Assembly: GCA_025997755.1 (NCBI GenBank)
Contig: BNVA01000022.1
Location: 1 to 17,807, forward strand
From: Spirochaetia bacterium
GTDB taxonomy: Bacteria > Spirochaetota > Spirochaetia > Treponematales > Breznakiellaceae
Length of the DNA stretch: 17,807 bases
Reading direction: 5' to 3'
Below are positions 7,513-15,527 of this stretch, in pieces (the stretch's first letter is position 1; each line of letters opens with the position of its first letter). Made by a program: the position numbers and the translations under genes. Under the pieces are notes generated by a model that saw only the letters and a list, made by a program, of their open reading frames with translations, did not search any database and was not told the DNA's origin.

Positions 7513-8233
7513 GGCTTTCGATAAATCCCGTACCCGGAATACGGAATAATGCGGTACAGTTATCCTTTACGGACTGGGGCAGTCCCGCTTCCTCGTTGCC
7601 TACAACAAGCGCCATACCCTGTCTGCACGGTTTGCCATTTTCCGCTGTTTCCATTAACGACGGAATGTCCCTTATACGCCGTCTTGCGCGGTGATCCGTG
7701 CCGATTACCAAGATACGCTTTGACGCTTCTTTTAAAAAAGCATCCGTCCTGTGTACCGAACGCACATGCACAAATTCCATGCCGCCTTCGGCAACCCTAT
7801 ACGCGCCGGTACTCAAACGCGCACATTCATCCAATTCCGAAATTACCACAAAATGAACATCAAAAAAAGCCGCCGCACGGACAATAGCGCCCAAATTTAA
7901 ATCATTGCCCACAGAGTGAAGCACAATACCTGTTTTACATTCTCTGTCCCAAAGGTCAAGATCATCGCGGTTTAACGGCACAGCCGCAGGTTCCTCTATC
8001 ATCGCCGCAATTCCCTGATGATGATAGGTTTTACAAACACGCTCCAATTCTTCGTCATCGCAAATTTTGTAGGGAAGTTTACGCTCCGCCATAGACCTGC
8101 AAAGACCGGAAAAAACCTCCAGCCTATCCTCTCTTAAAAAAAGTCTGTTTACTTTTTCAGGATGATTTTCGGCAATGGCTTTTACCGCGTTAAATCCGCA
8201 TACGGCCAATTCATTTACTAATTTATTGTGCAT
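7460..8233 (-). CDS. SpoU/TrmH-family RNA 2'-O-methyltransferase
   Basis: S-adenosylmethionine-dependent RNA ribose methyltransferase of the SPOUT (knotted) class, 257 residues. Residues 1-80 resemble the SpoU substrate-binding (L30e-like) domain. The catalytic domain shows all three SpoU motifs: NLGAIVRA at 113-120 with the catalytic Arg119, VVGNEEAGLP at 210-219, and IPGTGFIESLNVAQASAL at 232-249. The target (a tRNA or 23S rRNA nucleotide) cannot be told from sequence. The gene lies 15 bp after atpH, where atpA would be expected in a normal F-type ATP synthase operon. The ATG at 8233 lacks a good ribosome site. A nine-codon mini-ORF starting TAATG at the atpH stop spans this ATG in another frame, so translation may be coupled to atpH. 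The 3' end overlaps the convergent exported-protein gene by 53 bp. Confidence 0.9.
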   Translation of the reverse strand: MHNKLVNELAVCGFNAVKAIAENHPEKVNRLFLREDRLEVFSGLCRSMAERKLPYKICDDEELERVCKTYHHQGIAAMIEEPAAVPLNRDDLDLWDRECKTGIVLHSVGNDLNLGAIVRAAAFFDVHFVVISELDECARLSTGAYRVAEGGMEFVHVRSVHRTDAFLKEASKRILVIGTDHRARRRIRDIPSLMETAENGKPCRQGMALVVGNEEAGLPQSVKDNCTALFRIPGTGFIESLNVAQASALFLHELFEL

Positions 8234-8248
8234 GTTTTTGTAACGCCA

Positions 8249-8794
8249 TTACGATAGATATGCTTCCAGTTGTTTTAATTCACGGGAAAGAGAATAATCC
8301 TGACGCTCGCTGCCGCAAACAATCCGGTAACCGCCTATCAATTCCGGGTTTATTTTTATGGAAAAACGAATTGCGGCCGCGCCTGTTTGTTTTTTTAGCT
8401 TTGTTTCCAACGCATTTAAAAAAACGCCGTCCGCCTCCTTTGCGGTATCCAGCGAAACATTCAAAATATTCTTTTTTATATAGATTTCTTTTTCTATCTC
8501 GTTTGCAAGTTTGTTTATCTTTTTTAAATAGCCTTTTTTTATCAATAAAAAAATTAAATCGCAGGCGGTTTCTATGCCTCTGTTTTTTTCGGCGTACCCC
8601 GCCTTATTTAAAGAATAGCGTACAAAGCCGTTAAACTTTGCCGCGCAGACGCTGCCGGAAACATCCACTTTTATGCGTAAAAAACAGGAAGCCACCGCCC
8701 TTATAAGGGCAAGCCCCGCGTCTAAATTTTCATAGTTTTCGCCGGTTCCGGCTACTTTTAAATAAGCGGCTGCCCAACGCTCAGGCGTAAACAT
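8249..8794 (-). CDS. atpH: F-type ATP synthase delta subunit
   Basis: Delta subunit (181 residues, normal length), part of the peripheral stalk that ties the F1 head to the b subunits of F0. The N-terminal part is helical (WAAAYLKVAG matches the family's A-RYA-AL opening loosely). The C-terminal signature INPELIGGYRIVCGSERQDYSLSRELKQLE is clearly that of OSCP/delta. The start ATG overlaps the atpF stop as TGATG, so the two are translationally coupled. In most bacteria atpA follows; here an RNA methyltransferase does. The N-terminal half is diverged, so the call rests on the C-terminal motif and on position after atpF. Confidence 0.88.
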   Translation of the reverse strand: MFTPERWAAAYLKVAGTGENYENLDAGLALIRAVASCFLRIKVDVSGSVCAAKFNGFVRYSLNKAGYAEKNRGIETACDLIFLLIKKGYLKKINKLANEIEKEIYIKKNILNVSLDTAKEADGVFLNALETKLKKQTGAAAIRFSIKINPELIGGYRIVCGSERQDYSLSRELKQLEAYLS

Positions 8795-9276
8795 CAGTTC
8801 TTGTTCCCCAGTTCCCGCAAAAGCTGCTCCGCGAAGCGGTTATCATCGCTGTCCAGTTTCTGACGTAACAGCCGTCCAGCCGCAGCAACCACCAGCGCCG
8901 CCGCTTCGGCACGAAAGGTAATCATTGCCGCCTGCCTTTCATTCGTGATCTGTTTGCGCCCTGCCGCCGCCAGACTTTCCGCCTGAGCCTTAGCCGCCGT
9001 AATTATACCGGCTGCGCGTTTTTCCGCCGCGTCAAGGATTTTTCGCGTCTTTTCCGCAGTTTCCGCTTCGGCGGCTTTTAGCTTGCCTTCGTACAAAATC
9101 CGCAGGGATTTTGCCTCTTCCCTATCCTTTTCCGCATTCTCAATTTCAGACCTTATCTTTGCAGTACGGTTCTCCATAAACTTTGTTACAGGTTTAAAAA
9201 GAATTTTACGCATTACGATAAAGAGGATCGCTATGTTTAAAAGCGTAATGAAAAATGTGATCGAAAAATCAAGCAT
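8794..9276 (-). CDS. atpF: F-type ATP synthase b subunit
   Basis: Subunit b of F0 (160 residues), the peripheral stalk. One N-terminal transmembrane helix (about residues 5-25, ITFFITLLNIAILFIVM) is followed by a long, charged, Ala/Glu/Lys-rich helix expected to form a coiled-coil dimer, typical of the family in length and layout. It begins 10 bp after the atpE stop with no strong ribosome site of its own, and its TGA stop overlaps the atpH ATG by one base. A short inverted repeat (CTAC...GTAG) straddles the atpE stop just upstream; its role, if any, is unclear. Confidence 0.95.
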   Translation of the reverse strand: MLDFSITFFITLLNIAILFIVMRKILFKPVTKFMENRTAKIRSEIENAEKDREEAKSLRILYEGKLKAAEAETAEKTRKILDAAEKRAAGIITAAKAQAESLAAAGRKQITNERQAAMITFRAEAAALVVAAAGRLLRQKLDSDDNRFAEQLLRELGNKN

Positions 9277-9286
9277 CTGGTTTACG

Positions 9287-9505
9287 CTACTTTAAGTAGA
9301 TGAGGAACGCTATAACCAAACCGTAAATTGCCGTAGCTTCCGAAAGCGCCGCGCCTACAAAAAACATAGGCATCAATTTTGACTGTGCCTCAGGCTGACG
9401 TGAAACCGCGTTCAAAAATCCGCTCGTTGCAATTCCTATGCCTATGCCCGCTCCGATTCCGGTAAAGACCGCGATCCCCGCTCCGATAAGATGCAATGTA
9501 TCCAT
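9287..9505 (-). CDS. atpE: F-type ATP synthase c subunit (proton-type signature)
   Basis: Subunit c (72 residues) forms the rotating ring of F0. Two membrane helices (about 5-28 and 47-70) are joined by the polar loop SRQPEAQ (35-41) that contacts F1. The Gly-rich GAGIGIG packing motif is in helix 1 and the ion-binding Glu56 in helix 2 (ALSEATAIYGLV). The residues that make sodium rings in Ilyobacter or Propionigenium (Gln in helix 1, Ser after the Glu) are Ile23 and Ala57 here, so proton coupling is predicted. The length excludes a duplicated V-type proteolipid. A clear AAAGGAG ribosome site precedes the ATG, which suits the high synthesis needed for this subunit. It starts 15 bp after atpB. 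Confidence 0.96.
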   Translation of the reverse strand: MDTLHLIGAGIAVFTGIGAGIGIGIATSGFLNAVSRQPEAQSKLMPMFFVGAALSEATAIYGLVIAFLIYLK

Positions 9506-9520
9506 AAAAAACTCCTTTTG

Positions 9521-10279
9521 CTACTCTACTGTGATAGCTTCGTGAATAAATATAGTTGTAAGAAAACAAAAAACCATGGCTTGGATAAAACCGTCAAAAA
9601 AATCAAAATAAACTGAGAGAGCCACAGGAACGATCATAGGTGCTACCCTTTCTATAAGGCACATAATAACAAAGCCGCCTAGTATATTGCCGAAAAGCCG
9701 CAGCGCCAGAGCCAGAGGACGGCTGATATAATCCATAAGATTAAACGGGAGCATGAAGGCAACCGGATAAAAAAGATTTTTTGTCCAGCCTTTTATACCG
9801 CGCGAATGAATACCCAGACCCAGCATGAGCGCAAGCGAAACCATGGCGAATGCCGCTGTCACATTTATATCCCGTGTGGGCGGTTTTATCGAAAAAAGCG
9901 GTTCGCGCCCGTAAAACTCTACCGGCGTCATAAATGGCAGAATATTGGCAACCAGCAAAAAAATAAAAAGCGTGCCTATATAGTCCCCTAAAACGCTTGC
10001 ATACCTGCCCATGTATTCTTTTGAAAATTTGATTTTGAATTCCACCAGCGTCTCTATAAAGGTCTGAATACCCTTGGGCACCGTTTTTAGCTTCCGTGTA
10101 GCCGCAAAGAAGAAAATTATTATTAACGCCATCATGATCCAAGACCAAACAACGGTTTCCGTGATTGGAATTACGCCGTCCGCGAAAAAAGTATGAGAGC
10201 CTATGTGAAGCGGAGGCGCCGGTATGGAAAACATAACCTTAAACTCCATGTGCTCCATTATTTTTTCGCTTAAATTCAT
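9521..10279 (-). CDS. atpB: F-type ATP synthase a subunit
   Basis: Subunit a of F0 (252 residues, usual length), which forms the ion half-channels against the c ring. Several hydrophobic helices are visible (about 43-60, 100-118, 140-158, 170-185, 190-215, 225-248). The essential arginine is Arg194 in the signature PLALALRLFGNILGG, and the C-terminal FIHEAI motif resembles the family's conserved ending. It is the first atp gene here, so the order a-c-b-delta matches the start of a standard atp operon, without an atpI in front. The chosen ATG has only a weak AGAG upstream; Met8 or Met11 are possible alternative starts. It follows the TPR lipoprotein gene after 32 bp with no visible terminator or strong promoter, suggesting read-through from upstream. 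Confidence 0.95.
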   Translation of the reverse strand: MNLSEKIMEHMEFKVMFSIPAPPLHIGSHTFFADGVIPITETVVWSWIMMALIIIFFFAATRKLKTVPKGIQTFIETLVEFKIKFSKEYMGRYASVLGDYIGTLFIFLLVANILPFMTPVEFYGREPLFSIKPPTRDINVTAAFAMVSLALMLGLGIHSRGIKGWTKNLFYPVAFMLPFNLMDYISRPLALALRLFGNILGGFVIMCLIERVAPMIVPVALSVYFDFFDGFIQAMVFCFLTTIFIHEAITVE

Positions 10280-10311
10280 CTCTAAAACTGTGATTTAATT
10301 GGTAAAAATTG

Positions 10312-10917
10312 TCAATAATCCGGGCCGGTGTCCGTGGACTCTCCCGACCACTCATAACTCTTCCACTTGTCCGTTTCTTTTTGCCGGATAAAGTTAAATA
10401 GGATTTCCCGCTTGCGCCTCTCCGAATCTTCGGTAACGGAGCCTTTTTGCGTTACCCGTACAACGGCGCTTTCTCTCTGCATTAAAAGCGAAAGCATACA
10501 CAATTCCAAATTGAGCTTTGCCGCCACCCTGCCGGAATCGCTTTCAAGGGCATGTTTAAAATCCGCCGCCGCGCCCGGCAGATCACCGCTTTTAAAACGC
10601 GCCACGCCGCTGTTGTAGCGTATCCTGTACAACAACTCACGGTTTCCGTCTGCAAGAGCTTTTTCTTCGGCGGCGTTAAAACGGACAAGAGCGGCATCAT
10701 TCTGTTCCAGAGCAAGGTATGCCGACCCTAGTCCGTATTCGGCATAGGCTTCAACATCGGGGTAATTCAGGGCTTCTACATAACTGCCTATAGATTCAAC
10801 AAACATACCGCGTGAATAATAAAAATTTGCTCCGGCAATTTTAAGTTTGCCGCCTATTTTGGAACAGGAAGGAAACAAAAAAATAACGCATAACAACAAA
10901 CATAATTTTAAGCGCAC
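10312..10917 (-). CDS. TPR-containing lipoprotein
   Basis: Predicted lipoprotein of 201 residues. The signal peptide (Arg2, Lys4, hydrophobic LCLLLCVIFLF) ends in a lipobox FPSC with the modified Cys18. Residues 30-150 hold about three tetratricopeptide-like repeats (YAEYGLGSAYLALEQNDAALVRF; YNSGVARFKSGDLPGAAADFKHAL), so it probably mediates protein contacts on the periplasmic side of a membrane. The C-terminus is charged and ends with a stretch rich in Glu, Ser and Asp. The start is a GTG at 10917 that overlaps the end of the glycosyltransferase gene by 10 bp, which indicates coupling. TPR lipoproteins of this size also occur in Bat loci, but no other Bat gene is present. Specific function unknown. 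Confidence 0.75.
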   Translation of the reverse strand: MRLKLCLLLCVIFLFPSCSKIGGKLKIAGANFYYSRGMFVESIGSYVEALNYPDVEAYAEYGLGSAYLALEQNDAALVRFNAAEEKALADGNRELLYRIRYNSGVARFKSGDLPGAAADFKHALESDSGRVAAKLNLELCMLSLLMQRESAVVRVTQKGSVTEDSERRKREILFNFIRQKETDKWKSYEWSGESTDTGPDY

Positions 10918-12152
10918 AAATATTTACCGTCCACATTGTTTTCGATAAAGTTACAGGTCTGTTCAAGACCGTTCTCGGCACGTACCTGCACGCCGATCTG
11001 CGCCGCGTTATGCGCATAGTTTTGATTTGTCATTAGGCTTACGATTTTCTTTTCAAGCTGTTTTTTGCTTATCCTTTTTATGTTGATATACCCGGGTCCG
11101 CAGCCCAATAATTTTGTTTGGTAAGCCCAGTACCACTGATCCAAAAACATCGGGGTTATCATCTGCGGTTTACCGGCGCGGGCGGTGCTGTGCGTTGTGC
11201 CGACGCCGCCGTGGTGCATGACCGCCGTAACGTGAGGCAAAACAAGACAGTGCGGAATGGATGTTTCAAGCAAAAAGAGGCTGTCATGTTTGGGAAGTTT
11301 TTTGCCCACACCCTGCCAGCCGCAGCCTATAGCCAGTTTATAGCCGTGTTTACGGCAGATTTCATCTACATTTTCGGTAAAACGGTCGCGTACATCCGAA
11401 GTACAGCTTCCGTGTGTAAAAAACAGTGTTGGCTTATTGTCCTTTTTTATAAAATTCAAAAAATTTTTAAGTATTCCCTCGTTATAAGGTATTTCATCAT
11501 TAAAAATATAGCCGCCTATGTCCCATTTATACTTCCAATTACGATCAATACTGCCCAAAGCCGGGCTGTACAAGAGATAATTAAGCGCATTAGACGGCGC
11601 GTGTTCCGCTTGATCCTTAATAGGCGGCATACCTAGTTTTTTTCTGTGTATATTCAACGTTTTTCTGCACATCATATTAAGTCCGGCATTGAGCAGACTC
11701 CACAAAAAAGCAGGGCGAAGGATGGCATGGGGCTTTGGCAGTGGAAAAACCGGCGGCGGAATAACATCGCTCGGAATAAAGGGCCCGTAGGCAGTTCTTA
11801 TAAACGGCTTGCCGCAATACTCGGCAATGGTAGGCGCGGCGAATTCAGTGTTGGAACCTACCAAAATATCGTGTTTTTCCAACAGCGGCACAAGCTCTTT
11901 AAACTGCTGCCCTATAACACGGTTTGTCCATTTAAGAAGGTCTTTTGTATCAAGCTCATCTTCCATCATACCGCATATATCATCTTTGCCCTGAATATAG
12001 TAACGCGCAATTTTTGCATCCTGCGCTTGTTTTTCAAAAGCCAGCGGCAGGTTCACGGTTACAAAATGCCCCCTGCGCTCCAGTTCCTTCGCCAGCCGCA
12101 GATAAGGGTATATATCGCCCTGCGAGCCTCTTGTGACTAAAAGTATTTTCAT
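10908..12152 (-). CDS. GT1-like (UGT/MGT) glycosyltransferase
   Basis: Glycosyltransferase of the GT-B fold, 414 residues, similar to bacterial UDP-glucosyl/sterol-type and macrolide-type enzymes. The N-terminal acceptor domain starts with MKILLVTRGSQGDIYPYLRLAKEL, a GT28/GT1 hallmark. The C-terminal donor domain carries HHGGVGTTHSTARAGKPQ (313-330) and the following DQWYWA, where nucleotide-sugar contacts normally lie. This subclass usually glycosylates lipids or small hydrophobic molecules; the acceptor is unknown here. Its ATG directly follows the stop of the radical SAM gene (TAAATG) and its 3' end overlaps the lipoprotein gene by 10 bp, so the three are tightly coupled and may serve one pathway. 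There is no obvious signal peptide or membrane helix, so it is cytoplasmic or peripheral. Confidence 0.85.
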   Translation of the reverse strand: MKILLVTRGSQGDIYPYLRLAKELERRGHFVTVNLPLAFEKQAQDAKIARYYIQGKDDICGMMEDELDTKDLLKWTNRVIGQQFKELVPLLEKHDILVGSNTEFAAPTIAEYCGKPFIRTAYGPFIPSDVIPPPVFPLPKPHAILRPAFLWSLLNAGLNMMCRKTLNIHRKKLGMPPIKDQAEHAPSNALNYLLYSPALGSIDRNWKYKWDIGGYIFNDEIPYNEGILKNFLNFIKKDNKPTLFFTHGSCTSDVRDRFTENVDEICRKHGYKLAIGCGWQGVGKKLPKHDSLFLLETSIPHCLVLPHVTAVMHHGGVGTTHSTARAGKPQMITPMFLDQWYWAYQTKLLGCGPGYINIKRISKKQLEKKIVSLMTNQNYAHNAAQIGVQVRAENGLEQTCNFIENNVDGKYLCA

Positions 12153-13361
12153 TTATAAAACGCCTATTTCTTTTAATTTATTACGATCTATGTGGTACTT
12201 TTCTTCAAGACCGCGCAGTTGTTCTTCCGTAATGTTTACAGGATGATAAAGTTTTTTTGCGGTTTTATTTGCAGCGTTCAATTTTGAAATCATCTTTAAC
12301 GGATTAAATGTTATAGACGACATAATCCAGCAGCCGTGGGTACACCAGCAGTTTGCCTTGTATCCATGCCCGATTGTATCGATCTCTTTTTTCATAGCAT
12401 CGCTGTTCATTATTTTTTGTATATCGCAGTCATAATCTTTTATATGCCCAACCGGATCACGAAGCTCGCAGGCGCGGAAACGCCCGTCATAATCGAGTAC
12501 CAGCGTGGTTTCACCGGCAGTACAGTCCATTCCCCAGCAGGCAGGCTTGTCTATATTCTTTGCCCGCATTTCGTATAACGTACGCATAAGTCCTACATAA
12601 AAATACTGCGTGATCTTTTTTGCTATGCCGCTCATGCCTTCGCCGATACGTTTTGCGTATAACGTGTAGAACGGCTGTACCATGTCCTGTATTTCGCATA
12701 ACGATTTTTCCGTAACAATTTTTACGCCGTCTTCACGGGTATTACCCCGTGCCGCCTCAATAGTATGAGTCGATACATTAAAACGTCCGTAAATCCAATT
12801 AACAAAATCGTATATTTGTTCAACATTGTATTTGGTAATAACTGTAGCTATATTTTTGATAATATGCCCGTCATCTTTAAAGTTGTCGTCGATCTTCTTT
12901 AAAACTTCCGCCGCCTTGTAAAAACTGGCAATGCCGCGCTGCCTGTCGTGAGTCTCGCCAAAACCGTCAAGCGAAATACTGATCGAAACATTAGCGTTAG
13001 GACAGTTTTGGCGTATACGTTTTAGCCATTCAATTAAACGCTCGCTTTTAATGCCGTTTGACGGAAAATTGATGTCTCTTATATGGTTATTCCTGTAAAA
13101 AAGTTCAATAATTTCCGGCAGGTCTTCCCTCATCGTAGGCTCGCCGCCTGAAAGCCACAAACGGTTGAACTGCCCCGCACTTTCCGACAGCTTTTTTATC
13201 TCGTCGAATGTCATGTCGGCGTTTTTCAAATTCATGTCATTTGCATAAAAGCACATGGCGCACTTGGCGTTGCATTTACCCGTTGTAAATAAAAAAATTG
13301 ATTCCAGCTTTCGCTTTCCCCGCAGGGAATTAAACGAACTCCCGGAACGTTTTGATTTCAT
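12153..13361 (-). CDS. Radical SAM enzyme with SPASM/twitch-type C-terminus
   Basis: Radical S-adenosylmethionine enzyme of 402 residues. The 4Fe-4S motif is CNAKCAMC with Cys30, Cys34 and Cys37, followed by the SAM-binding GGEP at 72-75. The C-terminal third holds Cys275, Cys280, Cys298, Cys338, Cys340 and Cys344 with a DYDGRFRAC segment, a layout like SPASM or twitch domains that bind auxiliary iron-sulfur clusters. Such enzymes modify peptides, or mature enzymes and small molecules. No small precursor-peptide gene is visible in the 66-bp gap upstream or in the neighbours. The start ATG has a GAGG ribosome site about 9 bases upstream. It lies between guaB and the glycosyltransferase, abutting the latter. 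Substrate unknown; a glycolipid or cofactor pathway shared with the glycosyltransferase is an inference. Confidence 0.87.
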   Translation of the reverse strand: MKSKRSGSSFNSLRGKRKLESIFLFTTGKCNAKCAMCFYANDMNLKNADMTFDEIKKLSESAGQFNRLWLSGGEPTMREDLPEIIELFYRNNHIRDINFPSNGIKSERLIEWLKRIRQNCPNANVSISISLDGFGETHDRQRGIASFYKAAEVLKKIDDNFKDDGHIIKNIATVITKYNVEQIYDFVNWIYGRFNVSTHTIEAARGNTREDGVKIVTEKSLCEIQDMVQPFYTLYAKRIGEGMSGIAKKITQYFYVGLMRTLYEMRAKNIDKPACWGMDCTAGETTLVLDYDGRFRACELRDPVGHIKDYDCDIQKIMNSDAMKKEIDTIGHGYKANCWCTHGCWIMSSITFNPLKMISKLNAANKTAKKLYHPVNITEEQLRGLEEKYHIDRNKLKEIGVL

Positions 13362-13427
13362 AGATTTTTTACCTCGCTTAACCCTATCAAACGTAGGATT
13401 TTATTAAAAGGGGTGTGATTCTAAAAA

Positions 13428-14864
13428 TCAGGAGCGTGAATAATTAGGGGCTTCCTGAGTTATATGGACATCGTGGGCATGGCTCTCACGTAAACCCGCC
13501 GCAGTGATTTTTGCAAACTTACGGTAACTTTTTAACTCCGCTATATTTTTACAGCCGCAGTAGCCCATGCCTTTTTGCAGCCCGGAGACAAGCTGGTGAA
13601 GGAAGGAGTGCAGCTCACCCTTGTAGGGAACACGCCCTTCTATGCCTTCCGGCGTAGGTTCCTCGTCTTTGGCTATCTGATAACGATCCCCGCCGCCGCG
13701 CTTCAACGCTCCCAAACTGCCCATGCCGCGGTATTCTTTGTAGATACGCCCATCGTAGATTATTTCGCTGCCCGGGGATTCTTTTAAACCGGCAAATAGG
13801 TTGCCTATCATAACGAGGTCTGCACCCGCGCCTATTGCCTTTGTTATATCGCCGGAAAACTTTATCCCGCCGTCGGCTATAATTGGCACACCGGAACCGG
13901 CGGCTTCTTCGGCACAGTCCCACACGGCGGTAAATTGAGGTACGCCTACGCCGGCGACAACGCGGGTTGTACAGATTGAACCGGGCCCTATGCCAACTTT
14001 TACCGCGTCCGCGCCCGCGTCTATAAGGCGGCGGGTACCTTCTTTTGAGGCTGCATTGCCGCCTATTACCGGAATATCGAATTTTTTCTTAAAGCCGTGG
14101 ATGGCTTCGATAACGCTTTTTGTATCGCCATGCGCCGTATCAAAAACAACAAAGTCCACACGGGCATTTTGCAGCAGGGCGCCCCGAATAAAACAGTCCT
14201 GTGGAGAGACTGCCGCCCCGACTATTAGCCGTCCTGTGTTGTCCGTCGCGGCGCGTGGATGCAAGGCGTGTTTTTCCATATCTTTTACCGTAATAAGTCC
14301 CGTCAAGCGGTTTTCGCTGTCAACAACAGGCAGTTTTTCTATGCGCCGCTCGTCGAATTTCCGGCGGGCGCTCTCCGGCGAGGGCGTTCCCTGTTCTTTC
14401 ACAAGATCGCGGGTCATTACTTCCGTAACAGGCAGGCTGTCGTCATTACAGAACCTAAGATCGCGGCTGGTTATTATACCGATAAGTTTCCCGTCCCTGT
14501 CCAACACCGGCATACCGGACACATCGTATCTGTCCATCATGTCCTTAATATCGCCGAGTTTTGCATCGGCACCGACCGTTACAGGGTTTTCAATAACCCA
14601 GTTGAGGTAACGTTTCACATTACCGACCTGCCGCGCCTGTTCTTCCGGCGATAAGTTACGGTGAATAACGCCCGCCCCGCCTTCCAGGGCTATGGCTATC
14701 GCCAGCTTATCTTCGGTTACGGTATCCATTGCCGCAGAGATTACCGGTACATTCAGATTAACCCCTTTGCACAGCGTTGTTTTAACATCACATTCACGCG
14801 GCAGAATTTCCGAATACCCCGGCAGTAATAACACATCATCATAAGAATACGCTTCGCTGAACAT
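13428..14864 (-). CDS. guaB: IMP dehydrogenase
   Basis: Inosine-5'-monophosphate dehydrogenase (478 residues): oxidises IMP to XMP with NAD+, the first committed step to GMP. The TIM-barrel domain is split by two CBS domains (about residues 93-205; for example [21 protein letters not shown]). The catalytic loop GPGSICTTR has Cys298, the IMP phosphate site [10 protein letters not shown] is at 331-340, and the mobile flap carries the Arg394-Tyr395 pair in GGGDRYQ followed by [11 protein letters not shown]. All key residues are present. The NAD-contact segment reads DTAHGD where DTAHGH is more usual. The ATG has a GGGAG ribosome site. It follows vapC by 26 bp with no terminator, so it probably depends at least partly on transcription through purB-vapBC. 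Confidence 0.97.
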   Translation of the reverse strand: MFSEAYSYDDVLLLPGYSEILPRECDVKTTLCKGVNLNVPVISAAMDTVTEDKLAIAIALEGGAGVIHRNLSPEEQARQVGNVKRYLNWVIENPVTVGADAKLGDIKDMMDRYDVSGMPVLDRDGKLIGIITSRDLRFCNDDSLPVTEVMTRDLVKEQGTPSPESARRKFDERRIEKLPVVDSENRLTGLITVKDMEKHALHPRAATDNTGRLIVGAAVSPQDCFIRGALLQNARVDFVVFDTAHGDTKSVIEAIHGFKKKFDIPVIGGNAASKEGTRRLIDAGADAVKVGIGPGSICTTRVVAGVGVPQFTAVWDCAEEAAGSGVPIIADGGIKFSGDITKAIGAGADLVMIGNLFAGLKESPGSEIIYDGRIYKEYRGMGSLGALKRGGGDRYQIAKDEEPTPEGIEGRVPYKGELHSFLHQLVSGLQKGMGYCGCKNIAELKSYRKFAKITAAGLRESHAHDVHITQEAPNYSRS

Positions 14865-14890
14865 TTTGATCTCCCTCTGATTTTTTTATT

Positions 14891-15313
14891 TTAATTAAAT
14901 GGATTAATTATTTTCATTCCGCAAATTATCTGTCCGTCATTTAAATCTTCTGTTACTATCGCTTTGCATTTTGCTGATTCCGCAGCGGCTATTATGAGTC
15001 CGTCCCAAAATGCTGTTTTTGAGTTAATGCTTATATCAATTCCACGAATGATTAAATCAAAATCAACTTGAACTATTTCATGTTTTTTCATTTCATAAAC
15101 AAGACTTTCTGCAACTATTGCATCTAACTTTAATTTTTTTATAACACCGTTGTAAAATTCTTGTACTACCTGAGTTGACAGCACAACAGTACTATCCATA
15201 TTTAAATGATTTAGTGTTTTTCGTGCTGCGTCTTTTTTTGTTTTTTCGCTTTCATCAACACTATAAATCCAGATATTACTGTCAATAAAATATTTATTTA
15301 TCAAATCTGTCAT
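14891..15313 (-). CDS. vapC: PIN-domain toxin (VapC-type ribonuclease)
   Basis: PIN-domain endoribonuclease toxin of a type II toxin-antitoxin pair. With the start at the ATG at 15311-15313 the protein is 140 residues, usual for VapC, and opens with the PIN motif FIDSNIWIY. The acidic metal-binding set is complete: Asp11, Glu52 (VVQEFYNG), Asp104 (AFWDGLIIAAA) and Asp123 (VTEDL). A longer version from 15388 would only add residues lying in the antitoxin gene, so I reject it. The ATG overlaps the end of the antitoxin gene by 20 bp, a classic coupled arrangement. Its RNA target is unknown. The pair is clearly AT-rich compared with guaB and purB on either side, a sign of acquisition. Confidence 0.88.
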   Translation of the reverse strand: MTDLINKYFIDSNIWIYSVDESEKTKKDAARKTLNHLNMDSTVVLSTQVVQEFYNGVIKKLKLDAIVAESLVYEMKKHEIVQVDFDLIIRGIDISINSKTAFWDGLIIAAAESAKCKAIVTEDLNDGQIICGMKIINPFN

Positions 15314-15527
15314 ATATCTCTTCTCTATTCCACTTCCAACCGTTTGAATTACCGTGTGCCGAATCTGCCAATCTAAAAAATTCTTCAAGGGAGAGTTTTT
15401 TGGACTGTTTGACTTCTTTTTCCAAGATGTCTATTACCCACTGATCAAGGGGCATTTGCCGCTGTTTGGCAGATTCCATGCACTGTATAAGTGTTTCATC
15501 TTCAATTTCTACAGTTATACTTTTCAT
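15294..15527 (-). CDS. vapB: VapB-type antitoxin
   Basis: Small antitoxin of 77 residues, partner of the PIN toxin that follows. The N-terminal 40 residues (SITVEIEDETLIQCMESA...LDQWVIDILEKEV) have the strand-helix-helix pattern of a ribbon-helix-helix DNA-binding domain. The C-terminal part, ending WKWNREEIYDRFDK, resembles the toxin-wrapping tails of VapB proteins paired with such toxins. Complexes of this kind usually repress their own promoter. Here, however, the ATG overlaps the purB stop codon (ATGA, 4 bp) with GGAG 6 bases upstream inside purB, so the gene seems to be translated from the purB message; an additional promoter inside purB cannot be excluded. AT-rich like its partner. Confidence 0.82.
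   Translation of the reverse strand: MKSITVEIEDETLIQCMESAKQRQMPLDQWVIDILEKEVKQSKKLSLEEFFRLADSAHGNSNGWKWNREEIYDRFDK

Noticed and set aside
9284..9296. CTACTTTAAGTAG inverted repeat at the atpE stop as a regulatory hairpin
   Set aside because: Only four pairs with a usable loop; could be chance in AT-rich sequence.
13362..13427. A precursor peptide gene for the radical SAM enzyme
   Set aside because: The 66-bp gap has no start codon with a ribosome site leading a peptide; it looks like a simple spacer.
13413..13428. Inverted repeat TGATT/AATCA at the guaB stop as a terminator
   Set aside because: 5-bp AT-rich stem without a T tract; too weak to end transcription.
15314..15388. Longer toxin protein starting inside the antitoxin gene
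   Set aside because: The added residues are antitoxin coding sequence in another frame; the PIN fold begins just after the Met at 15313.
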